A DNA stretch of 64,000 bases, from assembly GCA_003864495.1 (NCBI GenBank), contig ML133490.1, positions 34,044 to 98,043 on the forward strand, given 5' to 3'. The notes below the pieces were generated by a model. That model saw nothing but the letters and a program-made list of their open reading frames with translations. It was not told where the DNA came from and did not search any database. The position numbers and the translations under genes are program-made. The stretch comes from Nemopilema nomurai (Eukaryota > Cnidaria > Scyphozoa > Rhizostomeae > Rhizostomatidae). Shown piece by piece: positions 20,660-33,130 of the stretch (positions are counted from its first letter, which is position 1; every line of letters starts with the position of its first letter).

Positions 20660-22480
20660 AATGAACTGTATAATATAAGAAATAGGTTTGAGTCCTGAAG
20701 CCGGAAAGAGCTGGTAAAGTCTGGCTTTCAGTATGCCATTCTTAGTTAGTAGGATCCATCACAGACTAGGTACCTTCGCGTTAAGCTAACAAGTGTCAAC
20801 CTATCATGGGAAGAGGTTTAGCAGGATTTCTGCAAAAAGCTTTTACTTTCGACAAGAACCAATGATGTATTCGTGTTAAAGCTCGGATCTCTGCTGAAAC
20901 TGGTTGCTTCTAGCAGGAGCCAAGAATCATGCAATGTGTGTGTTGTATGAGTCCAAGTATCTGTACTTATGGGAACGCTGTCCTAACTGCATATATCCTG
21001 AAACGAAGTTTTTCTTCAGCAAAAGGACAGCAGCAAAAACGAAGTTTTTCCAACCGCTGGACAGTTGCCTTGCGAATTTCCTAGAAGGGACTTCATACGA
21101 TGACTTTATATCGTATTTCATTGAACGGGCAGTGAGCTTTTTATTCAGAATATACAAGCAATTACGAACTTTGTTCATTATAATGTATTGTTAATTTATT
21201 ATCGCGCTTTTCGTGATCAGATGTAAAGTATCAATGACCCAAAGCTAAGCATTTTTGCAAAATATTTAACGTTTTTGGCTTAAATAGTTTAATTTTTGGT
21301 TACTGCATTTGTAGGACTTGTTTTTTATGTAACAATGTACATCGAGTTTGAAAATTAGTTTTTCTCTGATGAAAGCAAAGCTGTTTTCTCGAAGGATTCA
21401 AATTTGGACAGAGTCGCAGAGAAAAGGAGATTCATAAATGATTATCCTGAATGATTATTTTCTCCGATGCAAATGTCGGCAATCATGATCGGAAGGTGGC
21501 ACATTTGCCTGCCCTTCTTTTCATTTGCCTTGCCATTTGTTTGCAATATATTTCTTCGTCTTCTTTTTCTTCATTCCGCCTGCTCCTGCGAAGCATGCCA
21601 ACCGCCGGAGGAGCCTTGAACTTCTTTTTCCATTCTCAACTTCATAGGAACATCTTCTGTTCATTTGCATCCATTTTACAGACTATGCTAAAAATTGCAA
21701 AGTTTTCAAAGAACTTCTTGCCACCTTTCACATCGTAAACTTTTTCACATCTACTTCTTTTGCTCCTCCGAAGGAGCATAACTGCCAAGAAATCAAGTTA
21801 ATCACATTTCGCCGAATTTTCTACACATTTTACAAAGCCAAAATGTTCCGTGAATTGTTCCAAAGAAATCTGGTACAATATACTGTATATGAGAAGCTAG
21901 GCTTTTTTACAAAAGCATCATTGCTATTTCAAATAAACTCAACCGGAGACTTGCCAATTAATTTCTTAATTGCAAAAATTATGCACATTCATGCCCAACA
22001 ACAATTGTGATAAAATCAATTATTATATTAAAGAAAAAACACTTGATACTTAATTTTTATAAAGTCGATTCTAATTTTTTAAAACTTTGCAGGTTGCACA
22101 TACAAATCTGGCAAAGAATCGACCACAAAATTTGTTGCTACCTGAAACAAAATAATGACATTTACTCATATGGATCTTTATCTCCTTCTTTTAGATCGTT
22201 TCGTGTTGGGCATAAACGTTTGCGTAAAAGGAATTTACCAGTACAGCCTCACAAATAAAGTGAGGTATTGTTCTTGGACTGCACTTACAATTTAAAGACA
22301 TGGCATTTTGACTAAAAGAATACATTTTTTGCTTCAGAATGAGAAACTTGCACCAGAAAAAGTTATGACATTCCTTTGGCTGCAATTTTATAAACAAAAC
22401 CCTCTATACCAAAACGAAACAGTTTATTTTACATTTTAATTATTTATGTTAAATATTTCTAATAAACCCTCTTCAAATAT
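20660..22480. other. Spacer between two opposed minisatellite blocks
   Basis: AT-rich. Frames at 20904-21194 (+), 20927-21178 (-) and 21451-21738 (+) overlap each other and show no family motif. I see no gene. Confidence 0.4.
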
Positions 22481-22481
22481 G

Positions 22482-22855
22482 AAATTTAGAAGCAAAAAAT
22501 TTCTCCGGTTCACAGCCTTGAAGCCGTCAGTTCCACTAGACTCTGATTTAGCAAAGTTTTGGCTTTCTTGGTGTTTTTTCACAACTTTGTTGAGAGTAAT
22601 TTAACCATGAGCTTCGAAGTAGATGTTTGTATCATCAACAGAAAGGGAGGACGAAATCTTGGAAGACGATATGGGAAGATCATTAATGAAATTAGAAGCA
22701 AAAGGGGCCCAAGGACAAACCCTTGGAGCATACCAAAAATAAAACTCAAATGACTAGAAATGAAACCATTTACAGATTTATACTGACTTCGGTTAGTAAG
22801 ATAAGAGCTAAACCACCCAAGAGCTGTCCTTTGAATACCATCATGTTCCAAATTG
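22482..22855 (-). pseudogene. LINE reverse transcriptase fragment
   Basis: The minus strand reads GIQRTALGWFSSYLTNRSQY then GMLQGFVLGPLLLLISLMI. These match the RT pattern W-x2-SYL-x-NR-xQ ... G-x-PQGSVLGPLLF-x-IYIND of non-LTR retrotransposons (Jockey/CR1/RTE-like). The catalytic-core motif is mutated (IYIND became ISLMI) and the frame ends after about 90 residues. Only this middle part is left; the minisatellite starts immediately at its upstream side (22856). Confidence 0.75.
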
Positions 22856-24978
22856 GATTGATCAATTTCAAAAGTGGGCTGGATTGATCAATTTCAAAAG
22901 TGGGTTGAATTGATCAACTTTAAAAGTGTGTTCGTTGGATCACCTTTCAAAATGGGTTTGATGGATTGCGTTTCAATGTTGGTTCGATTAATCAACTTTA
23001 AAAGTGGGTTGGATTGATCAATTTCAAAAGTGGGTTGGATTGATCAATTTTAAAAGTGGGTTGGATTGATCAACTTTAAAAGTGTGTTCGATGGATCACC
23101 TTTCAAAATGGGTTTGATGGATTGCGTTTCAATGTTGGTTCGATTGATCAACTTTAAAAGTGGTTTGCATTGATCAATTTCAAAAGTGGGTTGGATTGAT
23201 CAATTTCAAAAGTGGGTTGGATTGATCAACTTTAAAAGTGTGTTCGATGGATCACCTTTCAAAATGGGTTTGATGGATTGCGTTTCAATGTTGGTTCGAT
23301 TGATCAATTTCAAAAGTGGGTTGGATTGATCAATTTTAAAAGTGGGATGGATTGATCAACTTTAAAAGTGTGTTCGATGGATCACCTTTCAAAATGGGTT
23401 TGATGGATTGCGTTTCAATGCTTGTTCGATTGATCAACTTTAAAAGTGGGTTGGATTGATCAATTTCAAAAGTGGGTTGGATTGATCAATTTAAAAAGTG
23501 GGTTGGATTGATCAACTTTAAAAGTGTGTTCGATGGATCACCTTTCAAAATGGGTTTGATGGATTGCGTTTCAATGTTGGTTCGATTGATCAACTTTAAA
23601 AGTGGGTTGGATTGATCAATTTCAAAAGTGGGTTGGATTGATCAATTTTAAAAGTGGGTTGGATTGATCAACTTTAAAAGTGTGTTGGATTGATCAATTT
23701 CAAAAGTGGGTTGGATTGATCAATTTAAAAAGTGGGTTGGATTGATCAACTTTAAAAGTGGGTTGGATTGATCAACTCCAAAAGTGGGTTGGATTGATCA
23801 ATTTAAAAAGTGGGTTGGATTGATCAACTTTAAAAGTGTGTTCGATGGATCACCTTTCAAAATGGGTTTGATGGATTGCGTTTCAATGTTGGTTCGATTG
23901 ATCAACTTTAAAAGTGGGTTGGATTGATCAATTTCAAAAGTGGGTTGGATTGATCAATTTTAAAAGTGGGTTGGATTGATCAACTTTAAAAGTGTGTTCG
24001 ATGGATCACCTTTCAAAATGGGTTTGATGGATTGCGTTTCAATGTTGGTTCGATTGATCAACTTTGAAAGTGGGTTGGATTGATCAATTTCAAAAGTGGG
24101 TTGGATTGATCAATTTAAAAAGTGGGTTGGATTGATCAACTTTAAAAGTGTGTTCGATGGATCACCTTTCAAAATAGGTTTGATGGATTGCGTTTCAATG
24201 TTGGTTCGATTGATCAACTTTAAAAGTGGGTTGGATTGATCAATTTCAAAAGTGGGTTGGATTGATCAATTTCAAAAGTGGGTTGGATTGATCAACTTTA
24301 AAAGTGTGTTCGATGGATCACCTTTCAAAATGGGTTTGATGGATTGCGTTTCAATGTTGGTTCGATTGATCAATTTCAAAAGTGGGTTGGATTGATCAAT
24401 TTTAAAAGTGGGATGGATTGATCAACTTTAAATGTGTGTTCGATGGATCACCTTTCAAAATGGGTTTGATGGATTGCGTTTCAATGCTTGTTCGATTGAT
24501 CAACTTTAAAAGTGGGTTGGATTGATCAATTTCAAAAGTGGGTTGGATTGATCAATTTAAAAAGTGGGTTGGATTGATCAACTTTAAAAGTGTGTTCGAT
24601 GGATCACCTTTCAAAATGGGTTTGATGGATTGCGTTTCAATGTTGGTTCGATTGATCGACTTTAAAAGTGGGTTGGATTGATCAATTTCAAAAGTGGGTT
24701 GGATTGATGAATTTCAAAAGTGGGTTGGATTGATCAACTTTAAAAGTGGGTTGGATTGATCAACTTTAAAAGTGGGTTAGATTGATCAATTTCAAAAGTG
24801 GGTTGGATTGATCAACTTTAAAAGTGTGTTCGATGGATCACCTTTCAAAATGGGTTTGATGGATTGCGTTTCAATGTTGGTTCGATTGATCAACTTTAAA
24901 AGTGGGTTGGATTGATCAACTTTAAAAGTGGGTTAGATTGATCAATTTCAAAAGTGGGCTGGATTGATCAACTTTAAT
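22856..24978 (+). repeat. 2.1-kb minisatellite of 26-bp units with higher-order structure
   Basis: About 80 monomers of the type GGTTGGATTGATCAATTTCA plus AAAGTG. Many contain the palindrome TTGATCAA. Variant monomers (GTTCGATGGATCACCTTTCA, GATGGATTGCGTTTCAATG) recur in a fixed order. This gives a higher-order unit of about six monomers (~156 bp), seen roughly a dozen times with some shorter or longer units. No coding frame. Confidence 0.95.
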
Positions 24979-24984
24979 AAGGCG

Positions 24985-26100
24985 GTACCGCTGCATGAGA
25001 TTTCGGGCTTTGTTGTGTTCGCTGTGGATCTCCTCCATGAAATTGTTGCGAAAAGGGTACATCATAGAATTTCCAGATTAGTAAAAGCTTCTAATTTTGA
25101 TGGGTATTTCACGTAATCCCTTCCCAGTCTCTTCTTTATTTTAAACGTTGTCTGAAAAAGTCAAAATCGTCTAGTATTGAGGTTATCACACCTTATTAAC
25201 TAACTTTGAAAAGACCCACAAGTCAAGATCTACCAAAGTTATTCGTTTGTCTTTGTTCTAAAAGGTTGACCTGAGTTGCGTTAAAGCAGACTCTTTGTTG
25301 AGTAGCCGAATGGGTCTTTGATCTTTTTAGTGCATTCCCTTGAACAGCAGGATGTTGTAAAAGCAGTGCCTCAACAATTTTCAATACTTTAGATCCACTC
25401 TCTACAGCCATGCTTTTTCGTGGTAATGCAAAAACTGTGCAAAAAAGCATACCTAGTGGTGTATGGGCCACGAAAGTATGCAATTTAATAGGCCCGGATA
25501 GAAATTGACTTTATAAAGTTCACTTTATTAAGTTCTCTTTTTAAGTTAGCTAAGGCTATCCTGGGAAAGAAGGAGGCAAACTCTTTTGTACCATGGACCA
25601 TGTATTTTTGTAACTATATACTGTACTTTACACCACTACACTTATATATCACTCAGCTCGGCAATGTTAACATCTGAAATGACAACGAATAATTTCAGAC
25701 TTCAACTCGTTTGAGTTTTAGATTGATTCACTTACCCTAAAAGCAACCATGTTAGTGGTTCCCAGAGGACAAACCATATTAAAATTGTGTATCAAAAGCC
25801 ACCTTACCGCTGCCAGTTCCACTTTTATCTAATATTCTCCCATGCAGTCTAAATATAGTGTCTAATAGTGTGTAACTTCTCATTCAATAAAGCACCAATT
25901 TCTTCAGATGCCAGTACAGTGTCGTTGGCTCAACAGACAGCTCTGTTGACAGCGACTTTAATAAGAAATCTTTTACAAGTTCCTTCCTGCAAGCAGGCGC
26001 CAACGTCTAAGGCAGTTATATACAAATGCATTTTTAGCTTTTCAATATGCTTTTTGTCCCTGAGCAAGCAATTGTCTTTGATAGAAAGGCATAAAATTAA
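24985..26100. other. Unassigned sequence with one candidate frame
   Basis: The minus frame 25483-25223 (FVAHTPLGMLFCTVFALPRK and onward, 86 residues) has reasonable composition but no motif I recognise and no clear splice sites. The rest shows nothing. Confidence 0.3.
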
Positions 26101-26990
26101 TTGAAAATATTATTCGTGATCAGATAATTGAGGGGCATCATTATCCATGTAGATTTTGCAGACTTGATGATGATTCCGTGACACCGCACGAGCACCGTAA
26201 CGCATCTTGTTCATGTTATGTGTACTTATTTCTGTAGCAACTTTACACACGAAATTTTGTAGTGGAAATCCCGTTCATATTCCCTACCGTATTATCTTCT
26301 TCGGAATTGTGGCATTGATGACATCTTTAATACGTACAGCAGCATGAAAATCCGTTCCGACTGTCTTGTTTCTTTTCACCGAAGATGGTTCTAAGAAAAT
26401 GCTCTTGATTTTATTAATAATAGCCCCATAACTAGTTTTGATTGATATGCGCATGCGTTCTTTCGAACGGGTCCATGAGATTTAATAATTTAGTAGCAAG
26501 ACAAGCGATCGGAGTATTTTCTCGATTCCCCTCCTCCGACTTCCCTGTTTGGCCGTTGTCCGTTGACTGCTTACTCGAATCACATCGATCGTCCTCAAGT
26601 TGGGTTTTCAAGGTTTGGTTCACTTATTTGCAAGTAAAGTCAATTTGGTGAACGTTGACCAGAAGTTGCTCTTAATTTTTTAATTGCATTATGAGCAAGT
26701 GTACAATTATTTGCTTTTTTACTGACTGTGTAATGTATCTTTTACACCTTCCTGGGAGATACAGCTTCAATACTTCTACACTTACTGCAGTCATTCTTTT
26801 TACAGAAAGTTTCTGCTCGCGAAAGTGGAGTTCTTGAATTATCCTTTTTGCTTTTAATCTAAGCAACAGAGAGATTCGTTTTATGCTGCACTCTTCAGCA
26901 ATACCTCCAACGGCAGATGTTACATTTATTGATACCAAGTTAGACACGTTACTCTTATTTGACTCTGAAATACTTTTCACTTCCTACAAA
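26100..26990 (-). pseudogene. Decayed coding segments of unknown origin
   Basis: Several adjacent minus-strand stretches look like former protein. One is a lysine-rich helical segment at 26980-26672 (LRLKAKRIIQELHFREQKLS). Another is polar, at 26623-26432 (LEDDRCDSSKQSTDNGQTGK). A third is at 26453-26290 (KTVGTDFHAAVRIKDVINAT), and a fourth is near 26220-26110 (MNKMRYGARAVSRNHHQVCK). They change frame and contain stops. The helical part resembles coiled-coil regions of retroelement Gag-like proteins, which is only an impression. Confidence 0.25.
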
Positions 26991-27374
26991 TATTTATTCA
27001 GATAAATAGCTCAATGTTATTCTCAAACAGATTTGTAAACATGTTCCATGATTTCGCATTTTTTTACCGTTTTCTAATGAATGGAGAACAAAATGTTTAT
27101 TACATTCTGCTTGACTATATTACATCTTTTTCCTAACTTATTGAGTTAGATTTCTATCGTTTGTCTTTTTTTGCATCAATTCAGTTGATAACTCCCATTG
27201 AAATGTAAATTTGATGTCTAATCATCAGACATTGCCTCTTGAAAAATATCAAGATAAAAAATATGCACATTTCAGGGGCGCAACTAGGATATTTTCAGGG
27301 TTTCGTGGTAGAAATGGGGCATAAAGACATTGGATTTCCATGGGAATAGGGCAAAATTCACGCCCCTGCATTTA

Positions 27375-27560
27375 TGTTCAGGAAGTAAAATTCTCACAGT
27401 CAATTCAACATGATTGAGATGATTAATTTGAGCCAACGGGCAACTTTTTTCCTTTCCCAACGTCCATCACCAAAAGTTAGCTTGACTTCCCCCCTCCGAA
27501 ATTCTTTCTGCAAATTGATAGTCAACGATAATCGACGAACTGTAAGTTTTAGTTCTGGAG
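27375..27560. repeat. Dispersed repeat, copy 1
   Basis: GTTCAGGAAGTAAAATTCTC, TCAATTCAACAT-ATTGAGAT and CCCCTCCGAAATTCTTTCT recur in the same order at 47174-47350 with about a quarter of bases changed. No coding sense is evident; it is likely an old dispersed element. Confidence 0.6.
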
Positions 27561-29178
27561 ATGCATCTTTAGCCAGTCTAGAAGGCTATATCAGAAAGAT
27601 AATTTTGGCGTTGCACCCAACAATGGTGGATCCTCCGATGTCATTAAACTTGAATCTTAGCCCTCCCATGTTCAACCTCGTAGCTCCGTCTCCGAAACTT
27701 GATACCTCAAGTTATGTAAAGTACTGTTTTTATGCAATTGATTTGACACAATGTTCGTAGAACGTGAATACAGGACCTGCTTATGTGGATTCAGAATTTA
27801 TTATTCTAATTGTACACTAATAATAAATTTTGAAAAACATTTTGGCACCCGCCTTAAAGTAAGGCGTTATTTAATAAATATATTGTATCCGTAAAATACT
27901 ATTCAAGGGATTTCAGTTATCGACCCCCTTCCCCTGCAGTTGAAACAGGCGCACTCTCCTGTCAAATGTCACGTATGCGTTGTTGATGAATAATCACATG
28001 ACATTTAGCTATAAATATTGTAAGTATAGATTTAATCGGGAGTTTTTAGTTGATTTTATTCATAGAACGTGATTACGTAAGAGTTCGTTTTATTTGCCGC
28101 TCGCTCTACCTTTCATCGTTGTGAAACGCCTCTTACCCAGTTTCCTAGGCTAGAATCGCCACTGGTTGCTTATTGCATGTTACATCGCGGTCTCTGTTGT
28201 CAAATTGTACTATGGCCGTTAGTTCTGTTTCCAGATGATTCTAATGCAATTCTGGTGATTTTGATAAGCAATCCCATTTAATGCAAAAGTAACACGTGCA
28301 CTCTTCGGTTCAGTTTCGCGCCTTTTTTATACCTCAGATTCAAAGAGAGGCCATTTCAGTGTGTCCGTTGGAGGATGTCTTCGTCCACGCCTGCATCTCT
28401 GCATCATTTGGATGATAATTCTCTAGGATGCAGAGCATAATGGAATTCGAAGAATAACATGGTTTCGAGTAAGTGTGTTTGCCACTTTTTACAGTAAATT
28501 TTGCTCTCAGTACCGTTATTAGCAGTGAAATCAGATTTGAATATAGGGTTAGTACAGCTGTTACGGCGGGAAGCCAACTGTTATGTGGCCTAAACACTCA
28601 CTTCGCTCTGCAAATATTAAAATATTTCAGCAACTGGTTTTAGTAAGTAGCACTTTTGAATATTATTCATTTTACTATTGAATTCTGTATCGAAATATTT
28701 TGAAGGTAAAGGTGAAAAACCTTTCTAGGATTTTTTGGGAATTATTCAGGTAACATTCTTGATTTTTTCTAACATTCTGATAGAATTCTAATCTAAAACG
28801 TCCAAATGACGTTGTCTAGGAAAAATTGATATTTTTGCGTCTCATAACACATCACTTTTCTTCATGTGGCTTCACGTTTTCTGTGTGACTTCACTTTTCT
28901 TTTATGAGCTTCTTTCATGAAATTGGCGACTATTTTCCAACTACTAATATGATTTGGCATGACGTTTGTAGATGAGTATTTGAACAAATTGCAAAGTCAA
29001 AATATCTTGATTTGTGATCTAACCTAAGTTTCACATGCCTGCCAGCCATTCCTCAAGTACAGACAGTGATACGGCTTCGTGTTGTGTTCTCCGCTACGAA
29101 ATGCTTGAATTTTCCCGCCAAAATACAATAACAAAGTGGTCCCGCCATTTTATTGGCTGGCCGCAGTTTGTCAAAGGC
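27561..29178. other. No supported gene
   Basis: AT-rich sequence left of the 15-kb composite structure. The frame at 28340-28597 (-) has no recognisable content. Confidence 0.4.
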
Positions 29179-31270
29179 CAGGAATGAAACGTCCCTGATT
29201 CAGGGATTTATCCACCCAACGAAAACCTCGTTTAAATAGAAAATGCAGTCAATATGAGGCCACTCTGTTGATGCTGTAGGCCTAGCAATGGCACGGAATC
29301 GACCCTCCTTCGTACTTTTCTCGTGATCTGGCAGATGGAACCTTTGGATAGAAATATACGAAATATTGCCAGTGGGCCAGAGCTTGGTTCTTTCTATTCT
29401 GTTGCATTCTCTCGGTAACAGGGAACCCAGTGGACAGCCTCTACATGCAAAGGTTCAACTGCAACTTTTGTTTTGCACCTTCGCGTTCAAGAACTAGTAG
29501 TCCCATATACAGTACCTTCGATAAAGGCCCAAAGTTATCTTCTCGACGAAGGCCGAGGCCAAAAAAGGCAGCTGAAAGTTCACTGGGACCGGGGCATCAG
29601 CAACCCTGTCACTGGAATTGCGAATTTTTTTATTTTACACAAAACTCGTAAACAAAATTGGCGTAAATAGAGGGTGGTCAGTGGGGCAAAAAACCTAAAT
29701 AGAAAGCTAAACAGTTATTTTTCTTAGTTTGATAGATGAACTTTATTTAAAGAGAGGAAAAACCTGGTTAGCCTAACAACTAATCTTCCCCTGGTTCCTC
29801 ATACCTATACCACACGCTTTTTATAAGGAACCACTTTATAAGGAACCTACATGTAGAAGGCCGAAATATATAAAAACGAAATCCCTAAGGAACTTTTCGA
29901 TTTGAATTGTTTATAACTGCAAGCATCAAGGGCTAAAAAGCCCGTTCCATTAATTTGCAGCCAATACTCGCATAGATTGTTTGCTATTTGTGTGTCAAGT
30001 GCTTTATGGAGTAGTTTCCGCATATTCTATCTCGCTCCTCTCTCTATTAAGTGTTACGGCTTATTGATGTGCAGTGAAAATTAAGGAACTTTTAAGAAAC
30101 TTTGTTACTAAAATCTGATGACTTGAGGTCTACGAATAAGGACATTTTGGAACTAGGCCTTGTGGTAGGTTCCTTATAAAAAAGCGTGTATAACGTGGGA
30201 GGATACAAATTTAAATTTCTTCAGCTGTTCTGATTTGTAGTTGCCTTTAATCAGGCACCAGTGTGTTGAATCAATGTACCTTGCACCAGAGATATCTGTA
30301 TCAAATGACAATTTCCCATTGTTTTTTCTATTCTTTATTGGCACATATTCCATTTTAGCTTTATATTGCCAAAATAAGTGACACTTTTTTGACTAGACTG
30401 TAAATAGGAAGCAGGGGTGGTGCGTAGCGCTGCCGGAGTGGTATTACTTTCCCAAATAAAACAACATGGAGTTTTTGGCCACACCTTTCTTTTAAATAGG
30501 AAATGCCCTTATAATGACTTTTAGATACAAAGCTCATTGCAAATGCAGAATGGTGCAATTTTTCATTGCTTTCAAGAACAGTGCACAATAAATAAAAAAC
30601 ACACCTGAAAGAAAATTCATGCCTCAGAAAAGAGGTATTAGACTAATAACAGCAATATCTTCAAAGGCCGCCCTAATAGGAAGGGTATCAAATATCTGCA
30701 TAATATTTCTACAATGAACTAGCAGCAGTAAAGAAATTTGGTGATTAGTTTGGGAACAGAAAGCAAAATTCCCAGAACCAACTTTTTGGTGGATATTTTT
30801 CAATATATCTCTTTTTTGATTAACCCAAATTCTTTGCAGGTTGTGCTAATAGCTAAAGCATATCCCTGTATCCCAACTATAACAAACTGAACACACAAAT
30901 TAAAGAAACCTACCAATATTATGAACCATTGCATGCATTGAACCATGTGTATTTTAGAAACGTAGCAAAAAAGACTCAGTAGAAGGTTGAAAGAGCCTAT
31001 GAATTTCTTGTTATCTTTGTTGTCCCCTTTTGCTGTTTCTCATCAAATTTTCACAATTATTTTGATTAAAATTTCCTTACAAAATAATCAGAAAAAGATC
31101 TTTCCCTATACAGACTACTCCATTCCTGCATTCTTTAATGAATAATTGAACACTTAACTTCAAGAATAATTATGCACAATGGTATAAAATGGATACATTT
31201 GTTTTTAGTATTGATTAGAGCAAATTTCCTTATGGAAGATCATTGTGAAGAATATGGCTCTTTCATGTTA
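29179..31270 (+). repeat. Left inverted arm
   Basis: Near-identical reverse complement of 42080-44214. It contains the second MITE copy and the short frames at 29430-29651 and 30361-30588, which reappear on the opposite strand in the right arm. These frames show no family motif and I do not call them genes. Confidence 0.85.
29813..30188. mobile_element. TA-flanked MITE, copy 2
   Basis: Terminal repeats CACGCTTTTTATAAGGAACC and TTCCTTATAAAAAAGCGTG, with TA preserved only on the right. It lies inside the left arm. The same insertion is present in the right arm (43187-43580), so it preceded the duplication that made the arms. Confidence 0.8.
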
Positions 31271-32348
31271 AGCGAAGAAGGGGACATGTCCCAAATTCAG
31301 GTACTGAAATGCCCAGTCTAAGTAAAACACTGAAATGGAAGAAAACTGGTACCTTTTTCTTTGCCACGTTTTCAAAGCATATTTTCTTTTGGTTATTCAT
31401 CAATGTCTAATGAAGATCAGTGTGGTTTGTGGGAAGTTATGGCGATTGGGCAACATGTGCCAAATTTTGGTACTGGAATGCCCAGTCCAAGTAAAACACT
31501 GAAATGGAAGAAAACTGGCACCTTTTTGTTTGCCACGTTTTCAAAGCATATTCTCTTTTGGTTATTCATCGATGTCTAATAAAGATCAGTGTGGTTTGTG
31601 GGATGTTATGGTGATGGGGCAAAATGTGCCAAGATTTGGTACTGGAATGCCCAGTGTAAGTAAAACATTGAAATTTAAGAAAACATGCACCTTTTTGTTT
31701 GCCACGTTTTCAAATCATACTCTTTTGGTTATTCATCGATGTCTAATGAAGATCAGTGTGGTTTGTGGATGTTATGGCGATTGGGCAACATGTGCCAAAT
31801 TTTGGTACTGGAATGCCCAGTCTAAGTAAAACTGAAATAGAAGAAAACTGGCACCTTTTTGTTTGCCACGTTTTCAAAGCATATTCTCTTCTGGTTATTC
31901 ATCGATGTCTAATGAAGATCAGTGTGGTTTGTGGGATGTTATGGCGATTGGGCGACATGTGCCAAATTTTGGTACTGGAATGCCCAGTCTAAGTAAAACA
32001 CTGAAATGGAAGAAAACTGGCACCTTTTGTTTGCCACGTTTTCAAAGCATATTCTCTTTTGGTTATTCCTCGTTGTCTAATGAAGATCAGTGTGGTTTGT
32101 GGGAAGTTATGGCGATTGGGCAACATGTGCCAAATTTTGGTACTGGAATGCCCAGTCTAAGTAAAACACTGAAATGGTCGAAAACTTGCACCTTTTTGTC
32201 TGCCATGTTTTCAAAGCATATTCTCTTTTGGTTATTCATCGATGTCTAATGAAGATCAGTGTGATTTGTGAGATGTTATGGCAATTGGGCGAAATGTGCC
32301 AAATTTTGGTACTGGAATGCCCAGTCTAAGTAAAACACTGAAATGGAA
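31271..32348 (+). repeat. Array T1, ~169-bp units, forward
   Basis: About 6.5 units; successive CAAATTTTGGTACTGG landmarks fall at 31461, 31630 (variant), 31796, 31963 and 32131. Each unit holds CCCAGTCTAAGTAAAACACT and GAAGATCAGTGTGGTTTGTG. The unit has one frame without stops, so open frames run across neighbouring units, but unit lengths of 166-169 bp shift the frame. Confidence 0.92.
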
Positions 32349-33130
32349 GTTTTAAATTTAGATTCGGCAATGTCCAAGTTTATGTGAAGCACTGAAAAAG
32401 TTTTGTACAGTAATATCCCGCAATCCCTTGTATAAGAAACGCAATGTTAATAAATTCTAGACTGGCGAAGACCTGAAAAAATGGGAAACTCGAAAATATT
32501 GGAATAAGTAGAATAATCTGTACTGGAATCACCTACGTAGCAAGTTCTGAAGGCTCAAGGGTTGCTTTCTAGATTATTGTGGCTTTATTCAGAGGGAACT
32601 ACCCGAATAGCTCTGAAATGATAGTGATAAACCCGGTTGTAATATTCCCAGCCTTTCCTGCGCCAATGTCCTATACGCATTTGGGGTTCCCTTGGAAATT
32701 ATCCGCAATGTACCTAAAATTTCCAAAATGAGCTTAGGTTGCCAATTGGAGAGAGAAGCAAGAAACCGATTAACGAAGCAAAGTAATTCATAAAAAGACG
32801 TAACGATAGGCATTTTTTTGACATCTGCTCTAATTCTGAGATTTTTTCTGTATTTTAGGGCTTCAACTATTTCGAAGGAAAGAAAATAAACGTAAAAAGA
32901 TCCTAAAGAAAGAAAAGTGTTTCTTGTCCTACTAAAACCTCAATATCGAAAAATATTAAGAATCACATTCCTCCTTAACTTCCATAACATTGGCTTCCTT
33001 ATATCTCAGCATGAATTCTCTTTGAGGTGAAACAATGTAACTGAAAATGACATGGTACAAGATTATTGCATATAATAACTTCATATCTTTGCTTTTAGAT
33101 AGCTTAACATTCAATGCTTTCCAAAACAAT
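32349..33130 (+). repeat. Segment U, copy 1
   Basis: About 790 bp of single-copy-like sequence lying between opposed arrays T1 and T2. It is repeated in the same orientation at 39898-40682 with only a few changes (homopolymer length near 32790 and 32815, some substitutions near 32905-32950). A minus frame (32813-32589) is open but unrecognised. Confidence 0.9.

Noticed and set aside
22856..24978. CRISPR-like array
   Set aside because: The units are contiguous 26-bp monomers without unique spacers, in an animal genome; this is a minisatellite.
29430..29670. Frames in the inverted arms (73 and 75 codons) duplicated on the opposite strand at 43.7-44 kb and 42.8-43 kb
   Set aside because: Conservation between arms only reflects the recent duplication. 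No motif, no splice sites and overlapping alternative frames.
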